Origin: Symbiodinium natans
Taxonomy: Eukaryota; Sar; Dinophyceae; Suessiales; Symbiodiniaceae
Assembly (NCBI GenBank): GCA_905221605.1
Contig: CAJNDS010002208.1
Span: forward strand, 409,688 to 473,687
Direction: 5' to 3'
DNA length: 64,000 nt
The notes under the pieces were generated by a model. That model searched no databases. It saw only the letters and a list, made by a program, of their open reading frames with translations, and was not told the origin of the DNA. Below, in pieces: positions 22,688-35,412 of the stretch (its first letter is position 1; every line of letters begins with the position of its first letter). Made by a program: the position numbers and the translations under genes.

Positions 22688-24008
22688 CCTCCGTAAGCGA
22701 AATTTGTTAAGCTGAGGCTTCCCAAAGAGCTGCAATGAATGGCTCCAAGAGGACTCTTCCAATACGCTTGAGGAGCAAGTTTGAGACGACGAAGTAGCGA
22801 TCTAGTCCGAGGCTCGACGGGGATACATGCAGTCACGATCATCGTGAGAAACCCCATCGGTCAACAAAAAGGAGCCCCCCAACAAAGACCACAAAAAGCG
22901 ATGATCTGCAAACGACCACGAATGAGTCTGGGCCTCTCGCTCTGCTGCCTCCACCAACTTGGCTCGGCCTTGCTTTGGGATGCTTCGCCCAAGGCTCCCG
23001 AATTCCGATTTTCTTCGTCTTATCCAACCCTGCACCGTTAGCTCATGTAGGGCTTGTCACTGGAGACTCAACACCACCTGTCCAAGGCCTCAGTGCACGG
23101 GGCTGTTCAACTTCGACACAAGTTACGTAGTAAGGCTCGTGAAGGCGACAGATTCGTTGCCCGTGAAACAAACATACACCCTGCTTTCCTTGCTATGTCT
23201 CCAAAATTTGCCTTGCCTCGTAACCACAGAAACCACAGCAGCGTACCTGAACCCCATAGCCCAAACCCGCGTCCCTGGGCCCCCTGCGAGTTTCCTCAGC
23301 CTCTGCCGTCTTACGCCGCAACTCCTGGAATCGGTCCTGCCAAGGGAAAGCTCCAAATCTAACACAAGAGGTCTGGGAGGCTGAGGCGACTCAGGGCTTC
23401 GGGCAACTGAGGTCTTGGAGTTTGCGGGTGAGAGGTTCAGGGGCTCAGGGGCCGAAGATCCCTCTATTGTTTCTGTTGCCCCTGCACCCCAGCCGCTTTG
23501 GGCCTTCATCCCGACCCTCACGACTCGAAACCAGAACGGCAGAACTGCACTCACCTGCCTGCCACGAGCCAATGCTGCTGGTGGCAGGCTCCTCCAGGCA
23601 CTTGGGGGGACTTGGGGGGACTGGGAGTCGGCAGAAGGCCTTTCAAGGGCTCAAAGGGCCGGGCTTGGAAAGTGCAGCGTGACCTTTTGTCGAAGCCTTC
23701 AAGCTGAGGATTTTTTTCCTACGTGCAGACTGTCAGTCTGAGCACAGAAACCTAGCCTGGGGACTAAATAAAAGAGAGGATGGTCAAAGATCTGAGGGCG
23801 GCGGCGGGGTGAGACAAAATTTGAAGCGGTCTAGTTTTAAACAATTTACTGCCTGTGAAGTGAGGAGGAATAAAGGTGCAAATATGGGGAGGGGAAGAAC
23901 CAGAATGCGTACAGCAAACAGTGTATCTATGTGTTTGTCTTGCAGACCCAGGAGAACATGTTAGGTGCAGACGGGCATCATGCCTCGACGTCGCAGCACT
24001 GCGCCATA

Positions 24009-24160
24009 CATTCGGTGACGAAACGTTCGGTGATGAAGATTTGATGTCGTACATTTTTGCAACGGTCGCCTGGTAGTGGTGCATCGCATCCACTGTCAGG
24101 CACATTCGGTGATGATCATTCGGTGATGAGCTTTCGATGAGGATTAGATGCACTTTTACA
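24009..24160. repeat. Degenerate duplicated unit with TTCGGTGATGA words
   Basis: Two imperfect copies of a unit of about 55 bases (24009-24063 and 24103-24160), each containing two TTCGGTGAYGA words and ending in GATTNGATG...TTTTNCAA. Five such words occur in 130 bases. No terminal inverted repeats were seen. Confidence 0.55.
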
Positions 24161-24204
24161 AACCAGTTTTCCTCATCGAGCACTTTACAGCAAGGACCCC
24201 CGCT

Positions 24205-24225
24205 AAAAAAAAAAAAAAAAAAAAA
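24205..24225 (+). repeat. A homopolymer run, 21 bases
   Basis: Twenty-one consecutive A. It could be the tail of a retroposed transcript on the plus strand, but no gene-like sequence or target-site duplication is visible beside it. Confidence 0.9.
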
Positions 24226-27200
24226 CCTTCTACCCGAAACTCGAACCCGACGCCCAAGCTCGAGGATGTCCTCCTCCAAGACCACACCCAGAAGCCTCGG
24301 GGCGAGGGCAGGTTCCCGGGAGCGAGCGCTCGGGTTCAGGTTTGCAGTCTTGGTACCCCCGTCGTCAGGAACTCCATGGTTTTGTGCACGCTGATTTTCG
24401 GGGATGATCCACTTCGACGCGGCAAAGCCACCGGAACCCAAGCTCCGGACAGGAACCTCCCTTAGCGCCCGGCACTGCGCGCTCTCGCTCCACCTCGAAA
24501 GCGCGCTGCCAGAGCCGCTCCTCCTCATTCTGAGATTCTTTGGGGGTTTTTCATTTGGAGTGTAGGTTCGGGATTACCTGGCATGTGAGTTCGTATTTGG
24601 GGCGGTAGTGGTGGGGAGCAGGGTTTTGGATTGGTGCGCAATGCCGATCCGAGCGCCTACAGAAAATCACCGGCCGGAATGCCATTAGACACAGAGCGGA
24701 CCCCAGAACACCCTATCAGCCCCCAGAACCCCGTGCATGTAAACTTACAATCCTTTGTGCCACTCTTCTTTTTGCATCCATGCCAAACTTACAACCTACA
24801 TCACGCAACCCTGAAGCCCCTTTCTCGAGAGGCTTCAAGACCATCCGTCGGAACCTCCGCCTCCTGCGCAGCACGTGCCACCTCAGGTAACTCAGGATCT
24901 GCACCAGGATGCTTCAGGGTTGAAGTGACGAAACCCTACATGCCCCATCATGCCCCCCCTTCGGGATTTCTGCGCTTTGGGTACATGGAGAGCCCAAATG
25001 CAAGGCGTGGAAGACCCATCATGAAACCCTGCACCATTTGGGCTTTTCACGAACTACCGGCCACCACTTCGGGCGTGCCTGCTGGGGTGGGGCCATGCCG
25101 ACAGCTGATCAAGGTACATGCACTTTATGAACTGAGGTCTCAAGAATCTGTGGGCTTCGGGCTGCCGCATGTCCCGTACCCCTTACTGTACACAGGTTGC
25201 ATGAATTAAATGTGGCCATCTCCCGGTCTGGCCCCTTCGACCCTTAACCCAAATATTTCTTGCTCGGAGTTCAGGGCTGGGGCAGACGTGTGGAGTGAGG
25301 GGGAGCGGAGGGGAACTGACGGCTTAGGGTGCGAAGGGTTTTGGTATGTTTTGGTGGAACTTAGGTTGAAGGTCTCAGTCGAGGCGGTGGGGCCATATCT
25401 ACACCCAACTCCAAACCCCTACCGCAGGTCCAACCGTCATTGGAGATGCCAGTGCAGCCGCCGGGGATCCTGCTGCACCCAGGATTTGCCTTCTTAGGCA
25501 ACGTGTTAGGAAACGTGTTAGGACCCCAAGGCGCTACACCGTTGGATTCGAGCCACTAAAGGCTTCGATGCTTCGATGACACTCCAGGCTCTTTCCGTCG
25601 TATCCCTACTCAGAAAGAGCGATCAAGTCTCGCATTTGCTAACCTGGCCAAGTTAATCAACGCGATCACTGGCGACGACAAAGATACGGGAACAGCATGT
25701 GTGACCATTCTATGACGTCCCTCCGTCATGCAATCTCTTTAGGTTTGGTGCTTGCCCACGATCTCCTTTTTCATTCGCAAGCTATCTTTGCACCCCTCAA
25801 AGTATAAGGTTTGCCTCAATGCTTCAGGGGCTCGGCCGAACAACCCAACAACAAAGGAGTGAAGACCCCGGTGTTGCTGTACTTCAACGTATTTAAGGGA
25901 GCAAGCGCAGTTGAACTCCCGGCGGCGCGCCAAAACATTTCAGCCCTATGTCAGCTGGAGGTTCATGTGTGAAACGTAGGCGGAGGAGGCGAACTGGAAC
26001 ATGTTGTTGCGCACATTCACTTCACCTGCGAGACCTTTGTGCTTCAAGTAAGGCGGCACCAGCAGCCAACCAAAGATTCTGCTTAAGCTACTATTGGAAC
26101 AAATGCATTGTCGAGCTCCGTCCGGGACAATGGTTGCATAAACATTTTGAGGTGCACAAAGGAGGGCAAGTTTCAGGTTGTAACGGGCCCTGCAAGGCTT
26201 CGGATAAAGCCTAGAGATGCTTAGAGTCTAGAGGTTCCGTTTCAATCAGCCCGAAGGGCGCCTCGTCTTGCTCTCCCGCGAACTTTGGCGGCCTTTAAAC
26301 CACTCAAAGCACCCGAATTCGGCTGCGTTGCAGCTCCTTCGACCGGCGCGCGGCCGCTGCAGTGAACGATCCCGGTCCACCCATGTGTAACGGGCCTTGG
26401 TGCTTGTTGCTACTGCAAGGCTGGGCGAACAGCATATCCTGCATCGACTTTGGGTGGGGTCTTTGGCTGCGGGTTTTTCAACCGAACTTAGGGATTGCTG
26501 TTCATTTGGTTTTGATTCTATTACAAGAAAGTCAAGCCATGTTGCAGGGCAGCTCTTGGGGGCATCTTGGGCCTATGGCGAGCTTGACGCACTCGCCAAA
26601 AAAAAACTGGGATGAGGGCCTGGCCTCTCATGGTTGTTCGAGCTGTGGGGCACAGGGGTTCAGGAACAATAGGGTTGAGGAAACCTGGAATTTTTTAAGG
26701 GGCGAGGGTTGGGGTTCTCTCTTCACTCTGCCGCAGCGGCAAATCCAGGATGCACGGCCTCCGCCAGCCATCCTCACACGCATCCTTGAAGGTTTGGACA
26801 ACCACAGCATAGTTTCATCCACACAGCGCTACTTTTACAGCCCGACGGCTGTTTGCATGGGGCTGAAAGATGTGGTTATTATGTTGAAGGCCGAAAATCT
26901 CATGAGCACGGGCCAGAACTGCGTCCAGAACTCACTTCCAAAACTACCAGTACTTGGCTTCCACTAAGCGTTGATCAGTTGAGGGTGCAGTGTTTAGATT
27001 CGAGAGGTCACACCGCCCAAAGGCCATGTCTAGCCGTTGAGCACGTCATCTCATTCTATGCTGGCCGAAAGCCGACAGCAACCGTCTAACTAGATGCCCC
27101 TTTCCTTCTTGGAACCCTAGCTTTCGAAAAGTTTCGCAACTGCATGACAGGACACTCACGGCTGCGTTGACAGCAGCGTGCTGAAGAGACTGCGCGTCTC

Positions 27201-29323
27201 TGTCGGTGGCCTCGTGTGCTGTTTTGCAAAAGGAGTGGTGGTCTAAATATAGAGTTGAGGCCTTGCAGGCTACAGGGCTGGGCTTGAGGAAACGCCTGTC
27301 GCGGCTGCACCCTGAAGTACGTGACAACTGCAAGGAGCTCCGAGGATGTACATTGATGGTTGCAGGATCACGGGAGTGTTGGGGAGTTGCTCGGCCAGTC
27401 CCCTGAACTTTTGGGAATCGTGCACCCCGAACCCAAATTCAACCCTCATCCCCACGAGCCAAAACCCGACTTTGTCGCTTTCCACACTTGGAGCCCAACG
27501 CCGGTGTGACGACTGCAGGTCCAACGGTGTTGAGGGGGTTCGTCGCCTAGAAGAGGCTTCTGCGTTGTGGGGTTGTGTGGCTCAGGCTGCAAAAATGGAC
27601 TGCTTGATGAAGAGCGTGCTTTGCAAGCTCTGCTAGGATCCCATGAGTCGCGCCGATGATAAACATGGATTTGTTGAGCTTCATGTAAGGACTCCCTGAT
27701 CGCTGCCTTGCCACGTGCATGATTCGCCCTTGGTGTGGTTACGATGTCACGAGACATCCAAAAGGGTGAATCTGGGAATTCGCGAGATGCGGAGCTTGCG
27801 ATGGCCAATACCAGACTTGCCAGCTGATATCGGACACTGCCCAATCATTGAGAGCAGGGCCCTGCTTTGAGAGCCTGCAGTTTCTAGAAAATTCTGCGAG
27901 TCGAACCTCAGCCCTCAACCCCTAAGCCTTGAACTCCACAACGCCTCAAGGCCTTCAGCCCATTCCTCATATTGGCACTCGGCTAAGGCCCCCACCCCAG
28001 GAGCACCGGAACCCCAGGCCCTGCACGGAAGGTTCATGGGGAGGCTTTCGGCTCTCACGCTCGCGCACAGGCAGGCATCATTGCGTTTCGGGTTCTGGTT
28101 CGATGCTCGGAGCTGCACCCTACTCGAATTGACCAGGCAAGTCTTCAGTGTCTGCTTGGCTCTTGGACGGCGGTGTTTCGGATTCCACGGTGTTCTAGCA
28201 GTTGCTCAGCCTGGCGAACTCCTACACCAAGTTGTCATTCCTTCCTGAGCCATGCAGAATAAACAAAAAACCAAAACTCTGCAACAAGCTCGCGGCCCAT
28301 GGTATCAACCCTCAAGCCGACTCAAGCCAAACCAGCCCTGAACCACCGCAATTGCAGCGGAGGGGTGTCCCGGAGAGATGATCGGCCGGGCGGAGAAGAA
28401 CCTCGCGCTCACCTGTGGAGGGGCGAAGTTAGCCAAGAGAAACAGCGTCAGTGGCTGTCCAGGGGAGTTGCATGAAGCCGAACGGCTGCCCCACGCAACA
28501 CAACTCGGTTTGGAGCCAGCCTTTGATGCCCAAGTTGCAACCACCCCATTGCTACAAGGCTGCAAGCAGTACCACAACACAAAACTCAGGAAAACCAGAG
28601 TACCCTGGCCGTAAGGGTCAATTCATGTCGGAACGATGCTGCGTTTTTGAGAGCCCCGATGCAACATGCACAAGTGTCTCCTGTACAAGCATCGCTTCAC
28701 CTGCCCTCATATTAAACCCCAGCAAATAAAGGCCTTTTCGGCATGAGCCTGCATTAGGGGCTATGTTTGGATCTTTTTGCAAAGAAAGTTCATCAGGCAG
28801 ATCCCCAACGTATGCCCTGCAGTTCGCGGACGACGGCGATGTTAATGGGGTCGGGTGATCTTCTCGGCCCTTGGTGGGTCTCTGCTGTAGTGTACGATCC
28901 TTCTTGTTCCATAAGCATCAGACAATTTAGACACACTTCCGAATGTTGCGATTTCGTATGGCCCCGAACCCTTTGTCATCTCGCATCGACAGCCAGGACA
29001 CAGGGGCTCTTTTCGGGCACAACTTCTTGAAGAACAACACCCCAGACCAGGTCTGCAACTGCTTCAAACCCTAAACCCGAGACCACAAATCACACCCTAA
29101 ACGCCCCCCTTCTCCTGAACCCTGAACTCCAGCCCAGCTGCCTTCTGGGCCATCATAGACAAGGCCTCAGAGGGGCTCAGAGCCCCAAAGGAGACGACCC
29201 TAACAAGGGAGCCTTCTCAGCCCTCAAATACTCGTCATCTAGACTCAGGATAATATCTCCTCAGGCTAAGAATGGCAGGTCATGGAACATCGATGCTAAG
29301 AGCCGCCCAGGCTTTCGAGCTTC

Positions 29324-29342
29324 GGGGGGGGGGGGGGGGGGG
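29324..29342 (+). repeat. G homopolymer run
   Basis: Nineteen consecutive G. Confidence 0.95.
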
Positions 29343-29635
29343 CGGCGCGGGGAACAGCCGCAGGACCACGGAAGCCAGGAAGAAGCAATGGGCTTTCTAT
29401 GGGGGGGGGCCACCACCTCAACAAACGAGGGAGACCCGTCCAGCTTATCGGGACAGCGGAGCGGAGGCCCCAAACACTCGACGGGAAGGCTTGGCAGCTC
29501 TGCTGCCTTCTTGAGACTCCAAAGGCCAAAGGCCCCCACAGGGGCAAGTACACTTGGGCTCACTTCCAGGTTGGGATGTTGGCGGGGAATCTGCTGTGAC
29601 AAGTCTTCGCGAACCCAAACAAACGGAAACACCCT

Positions 29636-29653
29636 CCCCCCCCCCCCCCCCCC
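29636..29653 (+). repeat. C homopolymer run
   Basis: Eighteen consecutive C, 300 bases from the preceding G run and so in inverted orientation to it. Confidence 0.95.
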
Positions 29654-31333
29654 TCAGAGGATTCCCATCTATGCATTGCACCAAGGCCCCAATATTGCCT
29701 CGGCTTACCATGCAAAGCGTGGGTTTGGGCGTTTGGGTGTTTGGGCGTTGGATGCCCAAGGGGCGAATCTTCTCGTCCCCGGGGTTGGGTGTCGGAAGTG
29801 GTGCCTGCCGAGGCATCAGCGGAGAAGCTCACCGGAAATGATAGCGCTTCGGGCCCAAGAGTACTTAGAGTACTTAGGGCTTCAGAAGCCTGGGCTTCTC
29901 GATTTCTAGGTCGAGGGTGGAAGGTGTAGAACAGCTTGCTTCGCTGGAGGTGTTGGCAGAACCCGAAGACTGAACCTCGTCACGACATTTGAAAAACCGA
30001 TCGCCGTTGTTGTGCTTCGGTCAAGAATAGAAGTATGCACTGACAGAAAGAGCATGCAATGACTTGCAAATCATCAAACTCAACTTGCATGAAGACTCCT
30101 CAACTACTGGCACCCTTGAAAGTCAAACACCAAGTCGGGATCATGCTTCTCCCCGCCCCGAAAAGTGCAAAGCCTCCTGATCAAAGCCTCTTCGTTTAGC
30201 GTCTGGGCTTTGGCTGAAATTTTAGAAATGTTCAGTATAACTGACAGAACCGATGTGGCAGAACGAAAGGAACGCATGGCAGCGCCAAACCCAAACACCC
30301 TCCGAAGCACGGCGCCTGCTACGTGCGCCAAAACTTAGTGACCTAGTGGGCATAAGCGGTGACGGACAAACCTGTGGACAAAATGTAGAACATCCGTCAG
30401 GCAAAGAGCCCGCGGTCCACAAAACCCCTAGCAAAACTGATGCAATGTATTTCGTTCACGGATTCCTAACTACTACAGTTCAGAATGAAGAGCATGCTGG
30501 ATCAGAATAAATTCCTGGAGTTTCTGCGTCCTTCAGATGGGTAGAAGAAATTCGGGGTCTCTGGCCTCTTCATATCGGTAGATTCACTCTCGGAGCATGG
30601 GGCTTGAGCGTTATCGGGGTGACTGCTGGCAGTCTCCGTCTCTACAAGAGCAGAGTCCGGATTAGCAGGTGGACCAGCAGCACACATGGACAAAGATGAA
30701 CGAGTGAAGGAAGTAGTTGTTTCGATGTTCAGGGAAGGACATCCCCAAAAAGAATCTGCCTTGTACGTGCAGCAGGTGATGAGTCCTGCGCTGCCATGCA
30801 CGAGCTGCCAAAGGGGGCCACTGAGCTTGCGGGGGAACCCTGTTGCCAGTTACCAGGTGCCTAAACTTTGGGGAGGTTTGAGTGCTCTGACGCCTTCAAA
30901 CTCCAATGAGCCTCATAAAAACGGCTTCCGGAATTTAGGAAGAAGCCTGACCTTGAAGATTCACATTATTGACACCTTGCCGCCGCTTTGGCACGCGGAC
31001 CTCTAGCACTACCAGGCCCGCTTCGAAGACCTGTGTGGGTTTTCAGGTGCTGTCGGTAAGCCTGTGGAGCCAATAAATGAGCAGTTTTTCAACTTCTGTG
31101 TTGTCGGAGTTCCAGTCGTAGTACGGCAACAACGAGAACTGACTAACATAGAGCGTCTGGGGCTTGTGAGCATCATAATGTCATTAGCTGCATGGTTTCA
31201 AAAGTCATCTGGAGCCCATGGCCCAAGCCCTTCAATCCCTACATCGTTTTCCTCTCAAACGCCTTTTGCTTTCTGCCTTAAACGCATAAACCCACTGAAC
31301 CCCAAGACCCTAAACCCCGCAAAACTCGAAAGC

Positions 31334-31379
31334 CCAAAACCTCTTCCGCCAACCCGCCAAAACCTCTTCCGCCAACCCG
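31334..31379. repeat. Perfect 23-bp tandem repeat, two copies
   Basis: The unit beginning CCAAAACCTCTTCCGCCAAC occurs twice head to tail without mismatch (31334-31356 and 31357-31379), indicating a recent duplication. Confidence 0.9.
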
Positions 31380-33758
31380 GCCTGCGGTCACTACAAAGCC
31401 CAGGGCGACAGCGCCGACGCCTTGGGTTGGATGCAAGGAAGTGCTTGGGATTAGGGTTGGGGGGTAACACTTCGAGACGGCAAAGCGAACCGTAGTCTGA
31501 CAAAGCAAGCCTGGAAGGCTTGACCATCAAGCGCCAAACAAGACATTGAACCAGAAATCCCCCCTCTGTTCCGATTAGGGGGGCTGGCATGGGTTCTCAA
31601 ACTGAGCATAAACTAGAGAGTGCATCACTGGAGTGGATTTCGTGAGGCCAAAGAAGCCAAAAGGATGTCGGAGCACGAGGCTCTGGTTGGGCAGCTGTTC
31701 CCTGCAGCGCCTACCCGTTCGGGAGATTTTTCCGCTCCAACCCTTTTTAGCAAGGGAGCTAGGAGCTGTTGGGGTGGTCCATTTCAGGTGCTTTAGGAAG
31801 TCCGCACTGGCCGGACGGGTAGCAGGGTCTTGGATGGTCTGCTCCTTGCCGCCAGGGTGCTGAACACCGCGTGCCATGCCCAAACGCCATCACGCACTGA
31901 GAAAAGGTCAGTGTAGGTCTCCTCAGCTCATCAGACCGGTCTGCTCCCAGATTCCCAAGACATCCCACTTTGTCTCGACAGGTACATAGATCCGAGGCAG
32001 GCGAAAGTGCACCATCTCTGATCTGTAGCAGCAAAACGTGGCATGCCACGTGCCCCATGACAGGCTTCTTGGAGCTTGAACCCCTTCATTTCAGCATGAT
32101 GGCTGAAGTTGGGAGCACTGTAGCTCACGTACTCATGTTGCAAAATCCTTCTCCGCCAACTGCAAGGGTATGAAGCGTTCCTGCCTCTAGACTTTGTTTG
32201 TGTCCAAGGTCATGCCGTGCCTTTGATTCGTGATCGACGGGCAGCCCTGTACGGCAAGCTCATGGAACGTTTTTAACTCGCTACTTACAAACGGCAAAAA
32301 GCACAACGGCCCCCTCAACACATCATCCCACTGGGGTCCAAGGCGTCGCCCATCATTTGTCGCACAACCTCTCCTGCACGCCTCGAGTCAAGGATCTTGG
32401 GGCTCTTAAGGAAGAGAGCTACTGGGCGTGGGCTGTGGGCCTGGGCTTGCACAGCTTGCACGAAAAGCCCTATGCGCGCACCGAGTAAGTGTGGGAGGGG
32501 GGGGGGTGCTTTTCAGGTGTTCCCATCTCTTGACAAGGTTTTGAGATGCTTTGAGCATTCGTGCCCATCCTCTTCTTACTTCAATATGCGAAGTGTTGGC
32601 AAAGTTTGACCTTCAACCCTTCTCGCGCACGTGCAGATATACTGCTTTCTCGATCAAATCACTAGCTTTTAGTGAGACATACATGATGATAGACATGTAT
32701 ACTCTATATAAATATATACTACATACCAAGCCCGCGCTTCCATCCATGCATCAACCTCCTGAAGAATGATACCTTTTGCTGCCTCAAGAAGGTATGTGCA
32801 CGTCCCCACCCCATCGATGCCGGGGGCCGCGGCGTCTGCGGATATGGCACCGGGTCGTAGTAGAGCGGCCCGGGCTTCAGCTGGTCCGGCAGTTCGGAGA
32901 ACTGCCAGCAAGAGACTGGGTTGTCAGGGAACACAGAAGACGTTCCAAACTAAAGTCTCCTCTTAGAGCAACAGACTCTTCTGGACGCCCGAACCACAAG
33001 AACGATCAAAACTTCAACATAGTCCAAGAGTTTGAAGCACATCAATCGCCAAGCCTATCCCTAAACTCCAATACTTGTACTGGGAGGTCTTCACCAGCTT
33101 CGATTACCCCGTGATTCTGGGCGACTTCCTCCAGGCTTTGCAAGTCGCAGAAACACTTGCGTGCAGTCTTGGGAGGAGGGCGCATGTCTGAAGTTGTAAA
33201 TGGGCGGCCTTAAGCCCCAAAACCCGAAGCCCTTACCAATCCGAAAACTTCAAACATCCAGAAAGGGCCCCGAAGCTCCTTCACCGCCTCAACCGCCAGA
33301 ACCCCACAGGCATCCGACCTTCGGCGCCGCGTTCTCCACCCTTTCGGCCTCAGCTCGACATTCGTGCCGTTCCTTCTTGGGGTTAGAGGCCCTCTTTCGA
33401 GGATGGCTTGGGGCCCAGGATTTAGGATTTCGGGTGTTTGTGGGCTCGGGGCTTTGCCTCTCACACCTCCGCCTTGCAGTCGACGCTTCCGGAGTTGGCA
33501 AGAGCAGGCTAGAGAATGCGATGAACGCGGACGGACAGATCCCATGCAAAGGCAACAGAATCGACAACAGCATGCCCTCATCGCACCAAGTCCTCCTCAC
33601 TCTTGTATGGTTTAAGGCCTTGCCTCACACCCTCGATCAGGGTGTAAGGGCAAGAAGGCACACGGCAACCTTGAGGCTTCTAACACGGTGATCGGAGCAG
33701 AACTGGGGGCTGAGGGTTCTGGGTTTTGGGAACGCTTGGGAAGACTCGGATGCGCCAC

Positions 33759-33863
33759 CTCGGCGCAGTCCCCCGTCAGCTTCCCCTCGCAATCCTGGGT
33801 CACATCAAGCTCCACTACCCAACCATCCCCCATACGGCTCTCGCTATTGGGGGCTCCTGCGCC
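33759..33863 (-). CDS. Internal exon, unknown gene
   Basis: This 105-base, phase-0 exon on the minus strand is cleanly bounded by an acceptor (GACACAG|GGC, exon start 33863) and a donor (GCCGAG|GTGG, exon end 33759). It encodes 35 residues including GDGWVVELDVTQDCEGKLTG. Codons favour G/C third positions. An upstream candidate exon in the matching phase ends at 33956 (GACTTGCCG|GTTG) and could reach back to about 34150, encoding a Lys/His-rich stretch and KRACFKDLP. No family is recognised. Confidence 0.38.
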
Positions 33864-33955
33864 CTGTGTCATCTCCCAGTAAAACAGGAGCTTGGTCAAA
33901 CCATATAAGCCTGAACCTAGCAGATCATAGAAACACCCATGCAAGCCCGTGCAAC

Positions 33956-34150
33956 CGGCAAGTCCTTGAAGCACGCGCGCTTTACCAGCACCTGGCGGCG
34001 GTGGTGCCCCACGAAACCAAGAAAGGCTTCGGCTTTGGGCTTGTGATGGTGCAAGGTTTCGAGAGATCCGCCAAGGCCTCGGGCCGCAGGAGGTTGGGGA
34101 ACATAAAGCAGGTACCCCCGACCGACATACGGCAGGGCGCTTTCCTGCCA
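33956..34150 (-). CDS. Possible upstream exon of the same unknown gene
   Basis: Open minus-strand frame ending at a GT donor (exon end 33956), in phase 0 with the exon at 33863-33759. Its left boundary is not defined, and the opposite strand and a second minus frame are also open, so the call rests on phase and strand only. Confidence 0.2.
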
Positions 34151-35109
34151 TTGTTCTGGTGGGCCCCCTACCACCAACCCTCCCTACCCCGCCCTCTACC
34201 GCCCCGTTGCTTCCGTTTTGTTGTACCTTTGGACTATGTTTCCTGTCTCTTCCCTATTTCCCCTCCCCCCCCCCCACCCCACCACCCCCCCCATCCTTCC
34301 CCCACGTTGTTGCTGCTGCTCCTACCCAGCCCCCCACCTCCTCGCTCATGCTGTTTAGACGCCTTCGACAGCAAACGGACCCCTCCTTCAATGCTTTGCA
34401 CACCTTCTAGCAGCCAGCGGTTGAGAAGCATGACTCCTCTTGGCTCCGCCATCCCTAACCCCAACAAACAGAAGCCAATGGTGCAGAGAGGAGGCCTGGA
34501 GCATGCCATGGGTCTCCGGTTCTGCGAGGGGCACAAAGGGAGCGGCATTCCTGTCCCAGGATTTCTGTGGGGTCTGATGGTCTGGGCAACGCCCAACCTC
34601 ATAAAGAACCCTCAAGAACGCAAAGCATTTTGAGTGGCAGCGCGTGTGCGAAGCGCCGCCTGGCTGGGAGAGAGCAAAACCTGTATCAATCTTCAAGCTA
34701 CCTCAGGCCCCAAAGAGAACTGATATGAAGAGGCTGCGAGCGTTAAGCAACAGACGGTGTGTGTATCTCCAGCCCATGGAAGCAAAGTATGACGAATACC
34801 TTCGAACCTGGGCTCCTAGTTTCAGAAACGCAGCAGTTTCAGAAGCTTTGAGTCATTGAGAGTTAAAGAATGAGAAAACCCCCGTGGCCCGGCCTTGTTG
34901 CCAAGAGGCCAATGAGGTCCCAGCTGGCCTTGCCGATGGGGATGGCTTTGCTCAAGGCGTACCACGCGAAGCCTGGGTCCATGGCGGCGGCGGAACATAG
35001 AAAGGGCGTAAAGTGGCCTAACAAGGGTGGAGGATGGCTGCATTGAGATCTTTTTTGCGTGGGATTCAGTGGCAAGGTCAGCCCGAAACAGCTTCCGGTG
35101 TTGCATCCA

Positions 35110-35412
35110 CTAGTCTGCACAAGTTGTGAGGCACAAAGTCTTGGGGACTCTGAACAGACAAACTTCAAGGCCTCGCAACCAGAAACCATACACCGCAGAC
35201 TCTTCAACTGGATACAGGAACCCAGCAAGAACCCCGGAAGCTGCAATTGTCATGATGCTCATACGATTAAGAACTATAAGAAGAGAATGAATAAGAACCC
35301 TAATCACAATGAACAGAAGAATACCATTCATACTAGCACCGGTCACAGCAGTAGGAACAGCAACATGCCTCATACACATGGTGGTCGTAGTAGTAGGAAC
35401 ATGACGGTGCAC
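35110..35412 (-). CDS. Possible membrane-protein exon in a lower-GC segment
   Basis: The minus-strand frame (100 codons, alternative start) contains two adjacent hydrophobic stretches, MNGILLFIVIRVLIHSLLIV and MSIMTIAASGVLAGFLYPVE. The underlying DNA is markedly richer in A and T than its surroundings and is made of short repetitive triplet-like words, so the hydrophobicity may be a by-product of composition. No splice sites could be fixed. Confidence 0.2.
   Translation of the reverse strand: MHRHVPTTTTTMCMRHVAVPTAVTGASMNGILLFIVIRVLIHSLLIVLNRMSIMTIAASGVLAGFLYPVEESAVYGFWLRGLEVCLFRVPKTLCLTTCAD

Larger units (their letters stand above)
22700..33758. other. Long stretch without a defensible gene
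   Basis: Eleven kilobases with no recognised domain or exon chain. It holds a degenerate duplication at 24009-24160, a 21-base A run, G and C runs, a 23-bp tandem repeat at 31334-31379 and scattered telomere-like words (for example about 26640-26700 and 29067-29130). Open frames up to 254 codons (23764-24528, minus) and 201 codons (26362-26967, plus) occur but contain simple sequence or no motif. Confidence 0.3.

Noticed and set aside
23764-24528. 254-codon minus-strand open frame
   Set aside because: It runs through the A/T homopolymer at 24205-24225 and the duplicated TTCGGTGATGA unit and shows no domain, so it is probably chance.
28770-28860. Plus-strand LQFADDG, resembling a reverse-transcriptase active-site box
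   Set aside because: The frame stops a few codons later, and no other reverse-transcriptase motifs are present upstream. A short match of this kind is expected by chance.
33866-34633. 255-codon plus-strand open frame
   Set aside because: A large part is Pro/Leu simple sequence from C-rich DNA, and it overlaps better splice-bounded minus-strand exons.
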